Assembly (NCBI RefSeq): GCF_937906425.1
Contig: NZ_CALCYR010000014.1
Span: 1-20,591, forward strand
DNA from: an uncultured Methanobrevibacter sp.
GTDB lineage: Archaea > Methanobacteriota > Methanobacteria > Methanobacteriales > Methanobacteriaceae
DNA: 20,591 nucleotides
Reading direction: 5' to 3'
Shown here: positions 13,570 through 20,571 of the stretch, piece by piece
Layout: every line of letters begins with the position of its first letter
How positions within the stretch are numbered: the stretch's first letter is position 1
Position numbers and translations under genes: made by a program
The notes under the pieces: generated by a model
What the model was told of the DNA's origin: nothing
Seen by the model: the letters and a program-made list of their open reading frames with translations, nothing else
The model's database searches: none

Positions 13570-13610
13570 AATAGCTAGTAGCTTAAAATCAGCCCTTCGG
13601 TTTAGCTATT
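13570..13610 (-). promoter_or_regulatory. Inverted repeat upstream of rpl21e
   Basis: AATAGCTA (13570-13577) and TAGCTATT (13603-13610) are perfect 8-bp arms around a 25-nt loop that is less AT-rich than its surroundings and can itself fold (AGCC-CTTC-GGTT). It sits 63-103 nt before the rpl21e start, just upstream of the likely TATA region. Operator, leader structure or small RNA are all possible. The 537-nt spacer 13508-14044 otherwise has no gene. Confidence 0.4.
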
Positions 13611-13871
13611 CATGTAAAAGTTGTTATATAGTATATGAATCTAGACTTAGCCTTAATATTAGGTTTAATCAATTAAAACATATCTAAATTCCTATATAAA
13701 GTAAGATTTAAAATCAAAAATATAATAAAATTCTCATTTTAATGACTAGATTCCAGCATATAATCTAATCTTCTATTTTTGATAATATATTAATATATAA
13801 TAAAAGATATTTATAAACTTATTGTTTTTTGGAAGTTTTTTGCAATGATGTTTTTTGATGATTTGGATTTT

Positions 13872-13946
13872 TCTTATTGTTACATAAGAGATTTAGTCTT
13901 ATTGTTACATAAGAGATTTAGTCTTATTGTTACATAAGAGATTTAC
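13872..13946. repeat. Three tandem 25-bp hairpin repeats after pus10
   Basis: Three copies of TCTTATTGTTACATAAGA followed by GATTTAG, at 13872-13896, 13897-13921 and 13922-13946, identical except for the last base of the third. Each unit has a 6-bp inverted repeat TCTTAT/ATAAGA. They start about 100 nt downstream of the pus10 stop (14045) and about 365 nt upstream of rpl21e. No spacers between copies, so not a CRISPR. Confidence 0.9.
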
Positions 13947-14044
13947 ATTCTCTTCATCTATTTTTTTGGTGGTGTTTTTTATAAACGTGCATTCCTTTTA
14001 ATTTTTATGTGGGTGTTGATTTTTTCAAAGAGTATTCCTTTCAA

Positions 14045-15289
14045 TTACTTAATTCCAACTTCAATAACGTCTAATTCTGCACAGATGGCTTGTGTATTCA
14101 AGATTTCACTTACGCTAGGTTTGGATCTTCCCTCATCGCTTGAAATAAGTTCCTTGATGTACAATCCGCCCTCTGTTTTAATTATCATCTCAAAAGTGTT
14201 CTTGTCAATCAACTCTGTGCTGAGCTCTTTAACTTCCTTTTCCCTTATCTTGTCGGCTCTTCTGTGTGAAACTCTTATTGGAGTTCTTTGCTTTATGATG
14301 TTTAAGCTTTGCAATTTTTCCAAATCCTCTTCATTTATATCCCCTTCACACTTTACAAGTGCCCTATAGACCTTATAGGTGTCTGGAGATGAGGTCTTTA
14401 TTTCTGCCTTTCTCTTTCTTTCTGTAAACTTTAAGTTATTATACTCTGTTTTTCCCTTGGATACAATATCCACTTCTTCCTTGATTTTTTCAAGGTCAAT
14501 CTTTCTGATTTTAGGCTCTTTTATTTCTAGAACGAATGGTCTGCCTGTTCCAAGCATTCTAACGTCAATATCTTCTCTTCCAGCACCGTGGAATTTAGCT
14601 CCATATCCTCTTGTGTGCTTTAGGACAGTTTCAGATAAAAGTTCCTCTACAGATTCAGGGTATTGCTTTCCTGTAAAATTACATTCCTCACATCCCTTGC
14701 CCTTACATTTACTGCAAGGCCATTTGGTTTGAGGAATTCCTCTGATTAGCTTTTTATATCTTCCTTCAATAAAGATAGGATTGATTTGAAGTCTGACCTT
14801 AATCGGATTTTCAATATTTTCCTTAAGGATTCTTCTAAAGTCTGCCATGACTACAATGTCTTCTTTATCAAAATCAACGGATTGGCTTAAATTTGCTTCA
14901 AGCAATTTGCCTATTTCCCTGTTGATTTCCTTTTTAATGATTTCAACATCAAGACCAAGTTTCTCACTTATTTCATTGTCCTTTTCAACTATTTCCTTTG
15001 GAATCTTTGAACCTACCACAAAGGTGTCAAATTCCACTTCTAGCTGGTCTATTTTATCATTTACCAAATCAAGAACTTTTGTATCTATGTCATTGAAGAT
15101 GTCATTACAAATTTCACATTTCTCTTCATTTTCATCCGAATTAAGAGCTTCTCTTATTTTTAGACCTCTTTCCTCATTTCCATTTCCTTCAACGCAGTCT
15201 GAAAATTTACGGCCTAAACAATGATTGCAAATATTTCCATTTGTAATTTTAATTAATTCCTCTGCTTTTTTAAGTATTTCTTGATTCAT
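14045..15289 (-). CDS. pus10: tRNA pseudouridine synthase Pus10
   Basis: 414 residues; archaeal Pus10 makes pseudouridine 54 and 55 in the T-loop of tRNAs, doing the job of bacterial TruB for position 55. Seen: N-terminal zinc-binding cysteines C21/C24 (CNHC) and C58/C61 (CEIC) of the THUMP-containing part; a compact CSKCKGKGCEEC element (192-203) followed by NFTGKQYPESVEEL, which is conserved in this family; catalytic core GAGREDIDVRMLGTGRPF (235-252), with the catalytic aspartate in EDIDVR; C-terminal TEGGLYIKELISSDEGRSKPSVSEIL. Start ATG 15287-15289, ribosome site GATGG 4 nt upstream, weaker than others. Encoded between srp54 and rpl21e, a known euryarchaeal arrangement. Confidence 0.94.
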   Translation of the reverse strand: MNQEILKKAEELIKITNGNICNHCLGRKFSDCVEGNGNEERGLKIREALNSDENEEKCEICNDIFNDIDTKVLDLVNDKIDQLEVEFDTFVVGSKIPKEIVEKDNEISEKLGLDVEIIKKEINREIGKLLEANLSQSVDFDKEDIVVMADFRRILKENIENPIKVRLQINPIFIEGRYKKLIRGIPQTKWPCSKCKGKGCEECNFTGKQYPESVEELLSETVLKHTRGYGAKFHGAGREDIDVRMLGTGRPFVLEIKEPKIRKIDLEKIKEEVDIVSKGKTEYNNLKFTERKRKAEIKTSSPDTYKVYRALVKCEGDINEEDLEKLQSLNIIKQRTPIRVSHRRADKIREKEVKELSTELIDKNTFEMIIKTEGGLYIKELISSDEGRSKPSVSEILNTQAICAELDVIEVGIK

Positions 15290-15328
15290 AAATCCATCTC
15301 TTTAAAGAAAATTATAAAAAATAAGTAG

Positions 15329-15349
15329 GGATAATGAAGTTCATTATCC
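15329..15349 (-). promoter_or_regulatory. 21-bp perfect palindrome upstream of pus10
   Basis: GGATAATGAA (15329-15338), one central G, TTCATTATCC (15340-15349). It ends 39 nt before the pus10 ATG; between them on the minus strand is TTTTTTATAATTTTC, a TATA-like stretch. Perfect 10-bp arms with a 1-nt centre cannot form a good RNA loop without opening pairs, so a protein-binding operator is more natural than a terminator. Confidence 0.5.
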
Positions 15350-15389
15350 GATTTAAATTGTAAATTGGGATTGAATAAATAGTTTTGGG

Positions 15390-15540
15390 CTTTTTAGTCT
15401 ATTTTTAAATTTATTTTTATTTTAATTTAAATTTAGACTTTTTTTAGTCTATTTTTTTTAAATTTTATTTTTATTAAATTTTATTTTAATTTAGACTTTT
15501 TTTAGTCTATTTTTATTAAATTTAATTATATTTAGACTTT
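15390..15540 (-). repeat. Hairpin repeats after srp54, probable terminator
   Basis: TAGACT-TTTTTT-AGTCTA occurs at 15434-15451 and 15492-15509 (period 58 bp), flanked by half copies (TTTTTAGTCTATTTTT at about 15393 and TTTAGACTTTTT at 15531-15542). The segment lies 30-180 nt after the srp54 stop, in the 282-nt spacer before pus10. Six-bp stems in a T/A-rich context suit a reiterated transcript end. Confidence 0.7.
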
Positions 15541-15571
15541 TTCAGCCCGGATTTTAGTTTAAAATTAACTT

Positions 15572-16912
15572 TTATTTCATGAACTGGCCCATGATTCTAT
15601 TCATGGTTCCTCCGCCCATTCCTCTTCTTCCAATTCCTTTCATAGCCTTTTTGGTATTGTTATAATATTTTAAAAGTTCTTTTACATCACTTTCTTCAAC
15701 GCCTGAACCTCGGGCTATTCTGGAAATTCTTGAATGCTTGATGATTTTAGGGTTTTCCATCTCTTCATCAGTCATTGAGGACATGATAATCTTGAATTCA
15801 TTTATCTTGTCTTCAGTCATTTTGCTGGCTTCCTTAGGTATTTTTCCACCTAATCCAGGAATCATGTTCATGACCTGTTGCATCGGTCCCATACTGTTCA
15901 TCATTTCAAATTGACTGGCCATATCCTTAAGGGTGAATTTACCGCTTAACATGTTGTTCATGGTTTTGGTAGCCAAGTCTTCGTCAATAACCTCTTCAGC
16001 CTTTTCAATAAGACTTCTGATATCTCCCATACCTAATAATCTTGAAATGAATCTTTCAGGGTCAAATGCTTCGAATTCATCAATACGTTCACCAGTACCG
16101 ATAAATTTAATTGGTGCACCGGTTTCTGCCACTGCGGAAAGAGCTCCTCCCCCTTTTGCAGTACCGTCTAATTTTGAGATGATGATTGATCCAATGTCTG
16201 TAGCTTCGGAAAATGCCCTTGCCTGCTCTCCAGCCTGTTGACCGATTGTACCATCAATAACAAGGATGGATTCGCTTGGATTAATGATTTTATCCAATCT
16301 GTTCATTTCCTCAATAAGGTCTTCCTCATTCTTATGTCTTCCTGCTGTATCGAAGATAATAATCTTTTGATTCTTGAATTTTTTAAGACCTTTTTCAGCC
16401 AAGTCAAGAGCATCCTTATTTTCAGGGTCTCCATAAAGCTGAATTTGCATTTCTTCAGTTAATTGCTTTAACTGTTCGTATGCTGCAGGTCTCCATGTGT
16501 CTGTACATACAACAGCAGGTGAAAATCCTTTTCTTTGAAGGTATCTGCATAATTTTCCAATGGTTGTGGTTTTACCACTACCTTGAAGACCTAAGAATAA
16601 TATTTTAAATGGTTTTTTATCAATGGTTAAGTCTACAGCTTCCTTACCTAATAATTCAACCATTTCTTCATAAATAATTGTGATTACATGCTCTCTTGGT
16701 GTAATTCCTTTAGGTGGCTCTTCATTTAAAGCACGATTTTCAATTTTCTTTGATAATTTTAATACAAGTTGAATATTTACGTCAGATTGGATTAAAGCTC
16801 TTTGAATATCTTTTACAACTTCTTTTACAACCTTTTTATCAATAACACTCATTCCAGCTAACTTTTTCATGGTGTTTGTAAGGTTTTCTCCTAAACTTCC
16901 TAACATAGACAT
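15572..16912 (-). CDS. srp54: Signal recognition particle 54 kDa protein (SRP54)
   Basis: 446 residues, full length. GTPase that binds signal peptides and 7S RNA and brings ribosomes to the FtsY receptor at the membrane. Seen: helical N domain (1-95); G domain with P-loop GLQGSGKTTTIGKL (108-121), DTWRPAAYEQLKQL (138-151), DTAGRHKNEEDL (188-199), SKLDGTAKGGGALS (246-259) and IKFIGTGE; then FDPERFISRLLGMGD linking to the methionine-rich M domain (about 300-446) with FEMMNSMGPMQQVMNMIPGLGG and the RNA-binding SRIARGSG. It ends in Gly/Met/Arg-rich RRGMGGGTMNRIMGQFMK. Start ATG 16910-16912 with GGCGA 4 nt upstream; a second ATG two codons in is less well placed. First gene of the minus-strand cluster. 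Confidence 0.97.
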   Translation of the reverse strand: MSMLGSLGENLTNTMKKLAGMSVIDKKVVKEVVKDIQRALIQSDVNIQLVLKLSKKIENRALNEEPPKGITPREHVITIIYEEMVELLGKEAVDLTIDKKPFKILFLGLQGSGKTTTIGKLCRYLQRKGFSPAVVCTDTWRPAAYEQLKQLTEEMQIQLYGDPENKDALDLAEKGLKKFKNQKIIIFDTAGRHKNEEDLIEEMNRLDKIINPSESILVIDGTIGQQAGEQARAFSEATDIGSIIISKLDGTAKGGGALSAVAETGAPIKFIGTGERIDEFEAFDPERFISRLLGMGDIRSLIEKAEEVIDEDLATKTMNNMLSGKFTLKDMASQFEMMNSMGPMQQVMNMIPGLGGKIPKEASKMTEDKINEFKIIMSSMTDEEMENPKIIKHSRISRIARGSGVEESDVKELLKYYNNTKKAMKGIGRRGMGGGTMNRIMGQFMK

Positions 16913-17042
16913 TATATCGCCCCGAGTTTATTTTAATCCTGTGATTAGCTAATTATTATTAATTTTAAAGATTAAGGTATCTTAATAAATTTTTATGCCT
17001 TTTTAAGTTTAATATTTTTTTAAAAATTTATATAATAATTTA

Positions 17043-17255
17043 TTATTTTTTTAACCTTTTTTTAAGGATTTTAAATAATTTAATTATTTTTTTAACCTTT
17101 TTTTAAGGATTTTAAATAATTTAATTATTTTTTATAAAATTTTTACTTAAACTTTGCTTAAAGATTAAATTATTTTTTATAAAATTTTTTACTTAAACTT
17201 TGCTTAAAAGTTTAAATTATTTTTTATAAAATTTTTTCTTAAATTTTACTTAAAA
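17043..17255. repeat. Two successive tandem repeats in the srp54/hpt divergent spacer
   Basis: First a 41-bp unit twice (17043-17083, 17084-17124), containing AACCTTTTTTTAAGGATTTT. Immediately after, a 45-47 bp unit three times (starting 17127, 17172, 17219), containing ATTTTTTATAAAATTTTT and ACTTAAACTTTGCTTAAA. They fill the middle of the 576-nt spacer 16913-17488 between two divergent genes. No gene is seen there apart from a doubtful short ORF next to hpt. Confidence 0.85.
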
Positions 17256-17272
17256 CAATTATAAATAAAATA

Positions 17273-17283
17273 TTATATAAAAG
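17273..17283 (+). promoter_or_regulatory. Candidate TATA box of hpt
   Basis: TTATATAAAAG, a good archaeal TATA match on the plus strand in the divergent spacer. If used, transcription would start near 17305 and the hpt leader would be about 185 nt long, containing the short ORF at 17421 and the palindrome at 17451. Inferred by consensus only. Confidence 0.4.
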
Positions 17284-17450
17284 TTTATTTATCTTTTGTT
17301 ATAAAATTATTGAATATAGGAAAATAATTTCGAATATTTTAGAAATTTTTTTAAGATATTTTTAATTATTTTTATTTTTTTAATTTTAAATTTTTAATTT
17401 TTTTTAAAATTATTTATTCAATGCCTTATGGTTTTGGATTTGTTTTAATT

Positions 17451-17465
17451 ATTCCAAATTGGAAT
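17451..17465 (+). promoter_or_regulatory. Palindrome directly upstream of hpt
   Basis: ATTCCAA-A-TTGGAAT, perfect 7-bp arms around one base, ending 23 nt before the hpt ATG and 12 nt before its GAGG ribosome site. It stands out as G/C-containing sequence in an AT desert. A repressor site for purine salvage control is a guess; no regulator is in the window. Confidence 0.45.
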
Positions 17466-17488
17466 TTTTATAGTATAGAGGTTTAAAA

Positions 17489-18055
17489 ATGCTTGAAAAG
17501 TTAGTTAAGTCATTAAGAGAAGCACCTGTTGTTAAAAAAGGAGATTATAATTATTTTGTTCATGGTATAAGTGACGGAGTACCTGCCTTAAATCCTACTG
17601 TTTTAAAGGAAATTTCTGAAGTTTTATCTGAACAATTGGATTTGTCCAATGTGGACAAGATTGTTGGTGTGGAAGCTATGGGAATTCACATTGCAACAGC
17701 TATTTCATTGGAAACAGGCCTTCCTTTTGTTGTAATTCGTAAAAGGCAATATGGTTTGGAAGGAGAACATGAAATCGTTAAGAAAACAGGCTATGAAACT
17801 TCTAAATTGTTCATAAATGATTTGAAGGAAGGAGACAATATCATTCTTGTTGATGATGTGGTAAGTACTGGAGGAACCCTTACTGCTGTAATCAATGAAT
17901 TAAAGGCAATTGGTGTAAACTTGCTTGACACTGTTGTTGTTGTGGAAAAGGGTGAAGGAAAATCAATCGTTGAGAATGCTACCGGTGAAAAGATTCACAC
18001 TCTTGTAAAATTAGACATTGTGGATGGAAAAGTTGTAGCTGATTCATTATTATAA
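17489..18055 (+). CDS. hpt: Hypoxanthine/guanine phosphoribosyltransferase (archaeal type)
   Basis: 188 residues. Purine salvage enzyme that joins hypoxanthine or guanine to 5-phosphoribosyl 1-pyrophosphate, giving IMP or GMP. Seen: the PRPP-binding signature ILVDDVVSTGGTL (119-131), the pyrophosphate-loop region VGVEAMGIHIATAIS (59-73), and VVIRKRQYGLEGE (81-93). The start MLEKLVKSLREAPVVKKGDYNYFVH and overall length match the archaeal HPRT group known from Methanobacteriales rather than the bacterial Hpt/Apt pattern. Adenine use cannot be excluded from sequence alone; orotate (PyrE) is unlikely. Start ATG 17489 has GAGGT 4-6 nt upstream. Divergent from srp54; followed after 278 nt by dph2. 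Confidence 0.88.
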   Translation: MLEKLVKSLREAPVVKKGDYNYFVHGISDGVPALNPTVLKEISEVLSEQLDLSNVDKIVGVEAMGIHIATAISLETGLPFVVIRKRQYGLEGEHEIVKKTGYETSKLFINDLKEGDNIILVDDVVSTGGTLTAVINELKAIGVNLLDTVVVVEKGEGKSIVENATGEKIHTLVKLDIVDGKVVADSLL

Positions 18056-18079
18056 TTTTCTCTTTTCTTTTTTTATTTT

Positions 18080-18117
18080 AAATGATTTTTAATGTTTTAT
18101 TTAATTTTAAATCATTT
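18080..18117 (+). terminator. Inverted repeat after hpt
   Basis: AAATGATTT (18080-18088) and AAATCATTT (18109-18117), perfect 9-bp arms with a 20-nt loop, 25 nt after the hpt stop and preceded by CTTTTTTTATTTT. Possible transcript end; weak evidence because the arms are AT-only except one pair. Confidence 0.35.
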
Positions 18118-18179
18118 TAAATAGTTATTTAATTTAATAGGATTTTAGAAATTTTTAATTTTAATTAATTAAATTCTTA

Positions 18180-18278
18180 TTTAAGGAAATTCTATTATTT
18201 TTAATTTAAGGAAATTTTTTTTAATTTAATTTTTAATTTAAGGAAATTCTTTAATTTAATTTTTATTTAAAGAAACTC
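18180..18278. repeat. Four copies of TTTAAGGAAATT in the hpt-dph2 spacer
   Basis: TTTAAGGAAATT begins at 18180, 18205 and 18237, and a diverged TTTAAAGAAACT at 18266, each followed by a T-run and TTTAATTTAATTTT. Spacing 25, 32 and 29 bp. The array ends about 55 nt before the dph2 start and so covers its likely promoter. Confidence 0.75.
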
Positions 18279-18333
18279 TTTTAATTTTATTTTTAAACTC
18301 ATTCTTGTTTTAATTAGTTTTTTTGTTGATAAA

Positions 18334-19341
18334 ATGGCATTATATGATATGGAACTTAAGAGGGTTATTAAGAGAATAAACTCTCTAAATGTTAGAAATG
18401 TAGGTTTACAATTTCCTGAAGGATTGAAGATGCAGGCTGTGGCTTTGGCTCGTGAAATTGAAAAGCAGACAGAGGCTACTGTTATTATTTCTGCAGATCC
18501 CTGCTTTGGAGCTTGTGATGTTTCAGACAGGAAAATGAATGGAATTGTTGATTTCATTGTTCATTATGGACACACTCCACTTCCACTTAAATACAGCATT
18601 CCTACCATGTTTATAGAGGCTAAGGCTAATGTGAATATTAAGGATAGTCTTGAAGATGCTCTTGAAATGCTTGAGGATTATTCTAAAATCGCTATTGCAA
18701 CAACTGCTCAACATCTTCATTTATTGGATGAAATGGTTGACTTTTTGGAGGATAACGGTAAGGAAGTTGTAATAGGTTCTTCAAGAAGTACTAGAAAGGG
18801 ACAGGTTTTAGGTTGTAATTTTGCTTCCATTAAAAATCTGGGTGCTGAGGTTTATCTCTTTTTAGGCAGTGGGAATTTCCATCCATTGGGAATTTATTTG
18901 TTTACTAAGGCTCCTGTTTTAGCCATTGATCCTTATAGTGGGGACGTTCGTGAAATGAGTGGATATGCAGATAGGATTTTAAGAATCAGATTTGCACGTA
19001 TAGTTAAGGCCCGTGAGGTTCGCAAGTGGGGAATCATTGTTTCTTCCAAGGAAGGCCAATATAGGATGAAATTGGCAAAGGAAACCAAGAAGCTACTTGA
19101 GGATGAGGGAATGGAAGCTTATATTCTTCTTATGGATCATGTAAATCCTGACGTTTTGCTGCCTTATATGGAATTGGAAGGATTTGTGGTAACCGCTTGT
19201 CCGAGAATAGCTATTGATGACTCTCAAATGTATAAAAAACCTGTTATAACTCCTAAGGAATTGGAGATTGTTTTAAATAAGAGGGAATGGGAAAAATATC
19301 AATTGGATGAAATTTCCTTTGAAGACAGGTATTTTCAATAG
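18334..19341 (+). CDS. dph2: Diphthamide synthase Dph2 (3-amino-3-carboxypropyl transferase)
   Basis: 335 residues. A non-classical radical SAM enzyme; the homodimer uses a [4Fe-4S] cluster to make a 3-amino-3-carboxypropyl radical from SAM and attach it to a histidine of elongation factor 2, the first step of diphthamide synthesis. Seen: three separated cluster cysteines, C61 (DPCFGACDV), C161 (GQVLGCNF) and C289 (VVTACPRIAIDD), close to the spacing known for the Pyrococcus enzyme; also NVGLQFPEGLK (22-32), HYGHTPLP (78-85), FLGSGNFHPLG (176-186). C57 is an extra nearby cysteine. Ribosome site GTTGA is a weak GGTGA variant, 4 nt before ATG 18334. Dph5 and the last-step enzyme are not in this window. 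Csl4 follows after 525 nt. Confidence 0.95.
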   Translation: MALYDMELKRVIKRINSLNVRNVGLQFPEGLKMQAVALAREIEKQTEATVIISADPCFGACDVSDRKMNGIVDFIVHYGHTPLPLKYSIPTMFIEAKANVNIKDSLEDALEMLEDYSKIAIATTAQHLHLLDEMVDFLEDNGKEVVIGSSRSTRKGQVLGCNFASIKNLGAEVYLFLGSGNFHPLGIYLFTKAPVLAIDPYSGDVREMSGYADRILRIRFARIVKAREVRKWGIIVSSKEGQYRMKLAKETKKLLEDEGMEAYILLMDHVNPDVLLPYMELEGFVVTACPRIAIDDSQMYKKPVITPKELEIVLNKREWEKYQLDEISFEDRYFQ

Positions 19342-19400
19342 TTAGGAGTTTTTTGGCTTTTAGTTTTATTTTAAAAATTTAAAATATTTTTTTAACTTTA

Positions 19401-19470
19401 TTTTAAGCTGTTAAATACTTTTTCTTTTTTAAATTTATTTTTAAGTTATTTAAATACTTTTTTCTTTTTC
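19401..19470. repeat. About 38-bp duplication after dph2
   Basis: TTTTAAGCTGTTAAATACTT... (from 19401) recurs as TTTTAAGTTATTTAAATACT... (from about 19438), each ending TTTTTTCTTTTT. It starts 60 nt after the dph2 stop and delivers long U-tracts to the transcript, so a terminator is likely. Confidence 0.6.
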
Positions 19471-19580
19471 TAACTTTATATTGGGCTTTTTAGAATGTGT
19501 TTTTGAATTATTTTTTTGACTAAATCTATTCTGTTTATTATCATTAAAACTATTTCTATTTTTAGAAACGACTTTTTAAA

Positions 19581-19597
19581 ACCGAATTTTATATATA
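19581..19597 (+). promoter_or_regulatory. Strong BRE/TATA promoter of csl4
   Basis: ACCGAA (19581-19586) followed by TTTTATATATA (19587-19597): the best archaeal BRE plus TATA match in the window. It predicts a start near 19620, and thus a leader of roughly 245 nt before the csl4 ATG at 19867, or a separate small RNA in between. Confidence 0.6.
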
Positions 19598-19705
19598 CTA
19601 ATAATGTACATAAATAAATTACATATTTAAAATTAAGAAGATGTGAGATTAATAAATTTTATAAAATTTATAAATGATTATATTTAATTTATGGAAAATT
19701 TTTTA

Positions 19706-19795
19706 TTATTGAATTAAAAAGGTTATTGAAGTTAAATTGAGTATAAATTATTGAATTATTATTCTTTTAAGTGATAAGTGTTTATTATTGAATTA
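19706..19795. repeat. TTATTGAATTA repeats in the csl4 leader region
   Basis: TTATTGAATTA occurs exactly at 19706-19716, 19748-19758 and 19785-19795 (42 and 37 bp apart). They lie between the predicted csl4 transcript start and its start codon. The spacer 19342-19866 holds no ORF longer than a dozen codons that I can see in this part. Confidence 0.6.
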
Positions 19796-19866
19796 TTAAT
19801 TGTTTTAATTATTTATGAGTTTTATATTGATTTATTATTGATTGTCCTTAGTTACGAGGTGTATAG

Positions 19867-20433
19867 ATGAAAAAAGAGTCTGGGGATTTTGTAATGCCTG
19901 GTGATTTTTTAAGTGTTAGTGAAGAATTTTTACCAGGTCAAGGAGCATATGAAGATGATGGAAGTGTTAAATCAGGTGTTCCTGGAAATGTATTAATTGA
20001 TAAGGAAGAAAAGGAAATCTCTGTAATTTCAAAATCTGGCGGTCCAAACTTATTGAAAGTTGGAGATATAGTTTATGGAGAAGTAAAGGATGTACGTGGT
20101 CAAAGAGCTTTAATTACAGTTCATTCCAAAAAGGGAACTGACCGTCAATTGGCTTTACCTTATATGGCTGCAATTCATATATCTCAAGTTACTCCAGGTT
20201 ATATTGACAAACTTACCGATGCTTTCAGAATAGGAGACCTAATTGAAGCAAAGGTAGTTAAAATTATGGGAGATAATTTAGATTTAAATACTGAAGACAT
20301 TAGTTCAGGTGTAGTAAAGGCTATGTGTACAAGATGCAGGTCATTTATGGAACCTAAAACAGAATCTGAAGTATATTGTCCTGAATGTGATAGAAAAGAA
20401 AAAAGAAAAGTTTCTGAAAATTATGATTACTAA
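19867..20433 (+). CDS. csl4: Exosome RNA-binding cap protein Csl4
   Basis: 188 residues. Cap subunit of the archaeal RNA exosome; it binds RNA, recruits substrates and DnaG, and sits on the Rrp41-Rrp42 ring. Seen: N-terminal domain VMPGDFLSVSEEFLPGQGAY (9-28), typical of Csl4; S1 RNA-binding domain (about 63-145; KVGDIVYGEVKDVRGQRALITV, HISQVTPGYIDKLTDAFRIGDLIEAKVVKI); C-terminal zinc ribbon with C154-xx-C157 and C171-xx-C174. Start ATG 19867 with GAGGTG 5 nt upstream. It has its own strong promoter. Followed by a 13-bp repeat array at the window end; rpoL, which often follows in relatives, is not in this window. Confidence 0.96.
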   Translation: MKKESGDFVMPGDFLSVSEEFLPGQGAYEDDGSVKSGVPGNVLIDKEEKEISVISKSGGPNLLKVGDIVYGEVKDVRGQRALITVHSKKGTDRQLALPYMAAIHISQVTPGYIDKLTDAFRIGDLIEAKVVKIMGDNLDLNTEDISSGVVKAMCTRCRSFMEPKTESEVYCPECDRKEKRKVSENYDY

Positions 20434-20455
20434 TTAAATTGCTTTTATTTGTTAT

Positions 20456-20571
20456 TTAATTTAATAATTTAATTTAATAATTTAATTTAATAATTTAATT
20501 TAATAATTTAATTTAATAAGTTAATTTAATAATTTAATTTAATAAGTTAATTTAATAATTTAATTTAATTT
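20456..20571. repeat. 13-bp tandem array after csl4
   Basis: About nine copies of AATTTAATAATTT, starting about 25 nt after the csl4 stop and running to about 20571 with two G substitutions (AATAAGTTAA). It is made only of A and T apart from these. It is followed by TTTTTTAAAAAA and the window end. Confidence 0.85.

Noticed and set aside
13570..13760. tRNA or C/D box RNA upstream of rpl21e
   Set aside because: No T-loop GTTCRANNC, cloverleaf or convincing paired C and D boxes; kept only as an inverted repeat.
13872..13946. CRISPR array
   Set aside because: Three 25-bp repeats with inverted arms look superficially similar, but copies are directly adjacent without spacers and no cas gene is present.
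17489..18055. Orotate phosphoribosyltransferase (PyrE)
   Set aside because: The PRPP motif is shared, but the N-terminal pattern and VVIRKRQYGLEGE match the archaeal hypoxanthine/guanine enzyme better.
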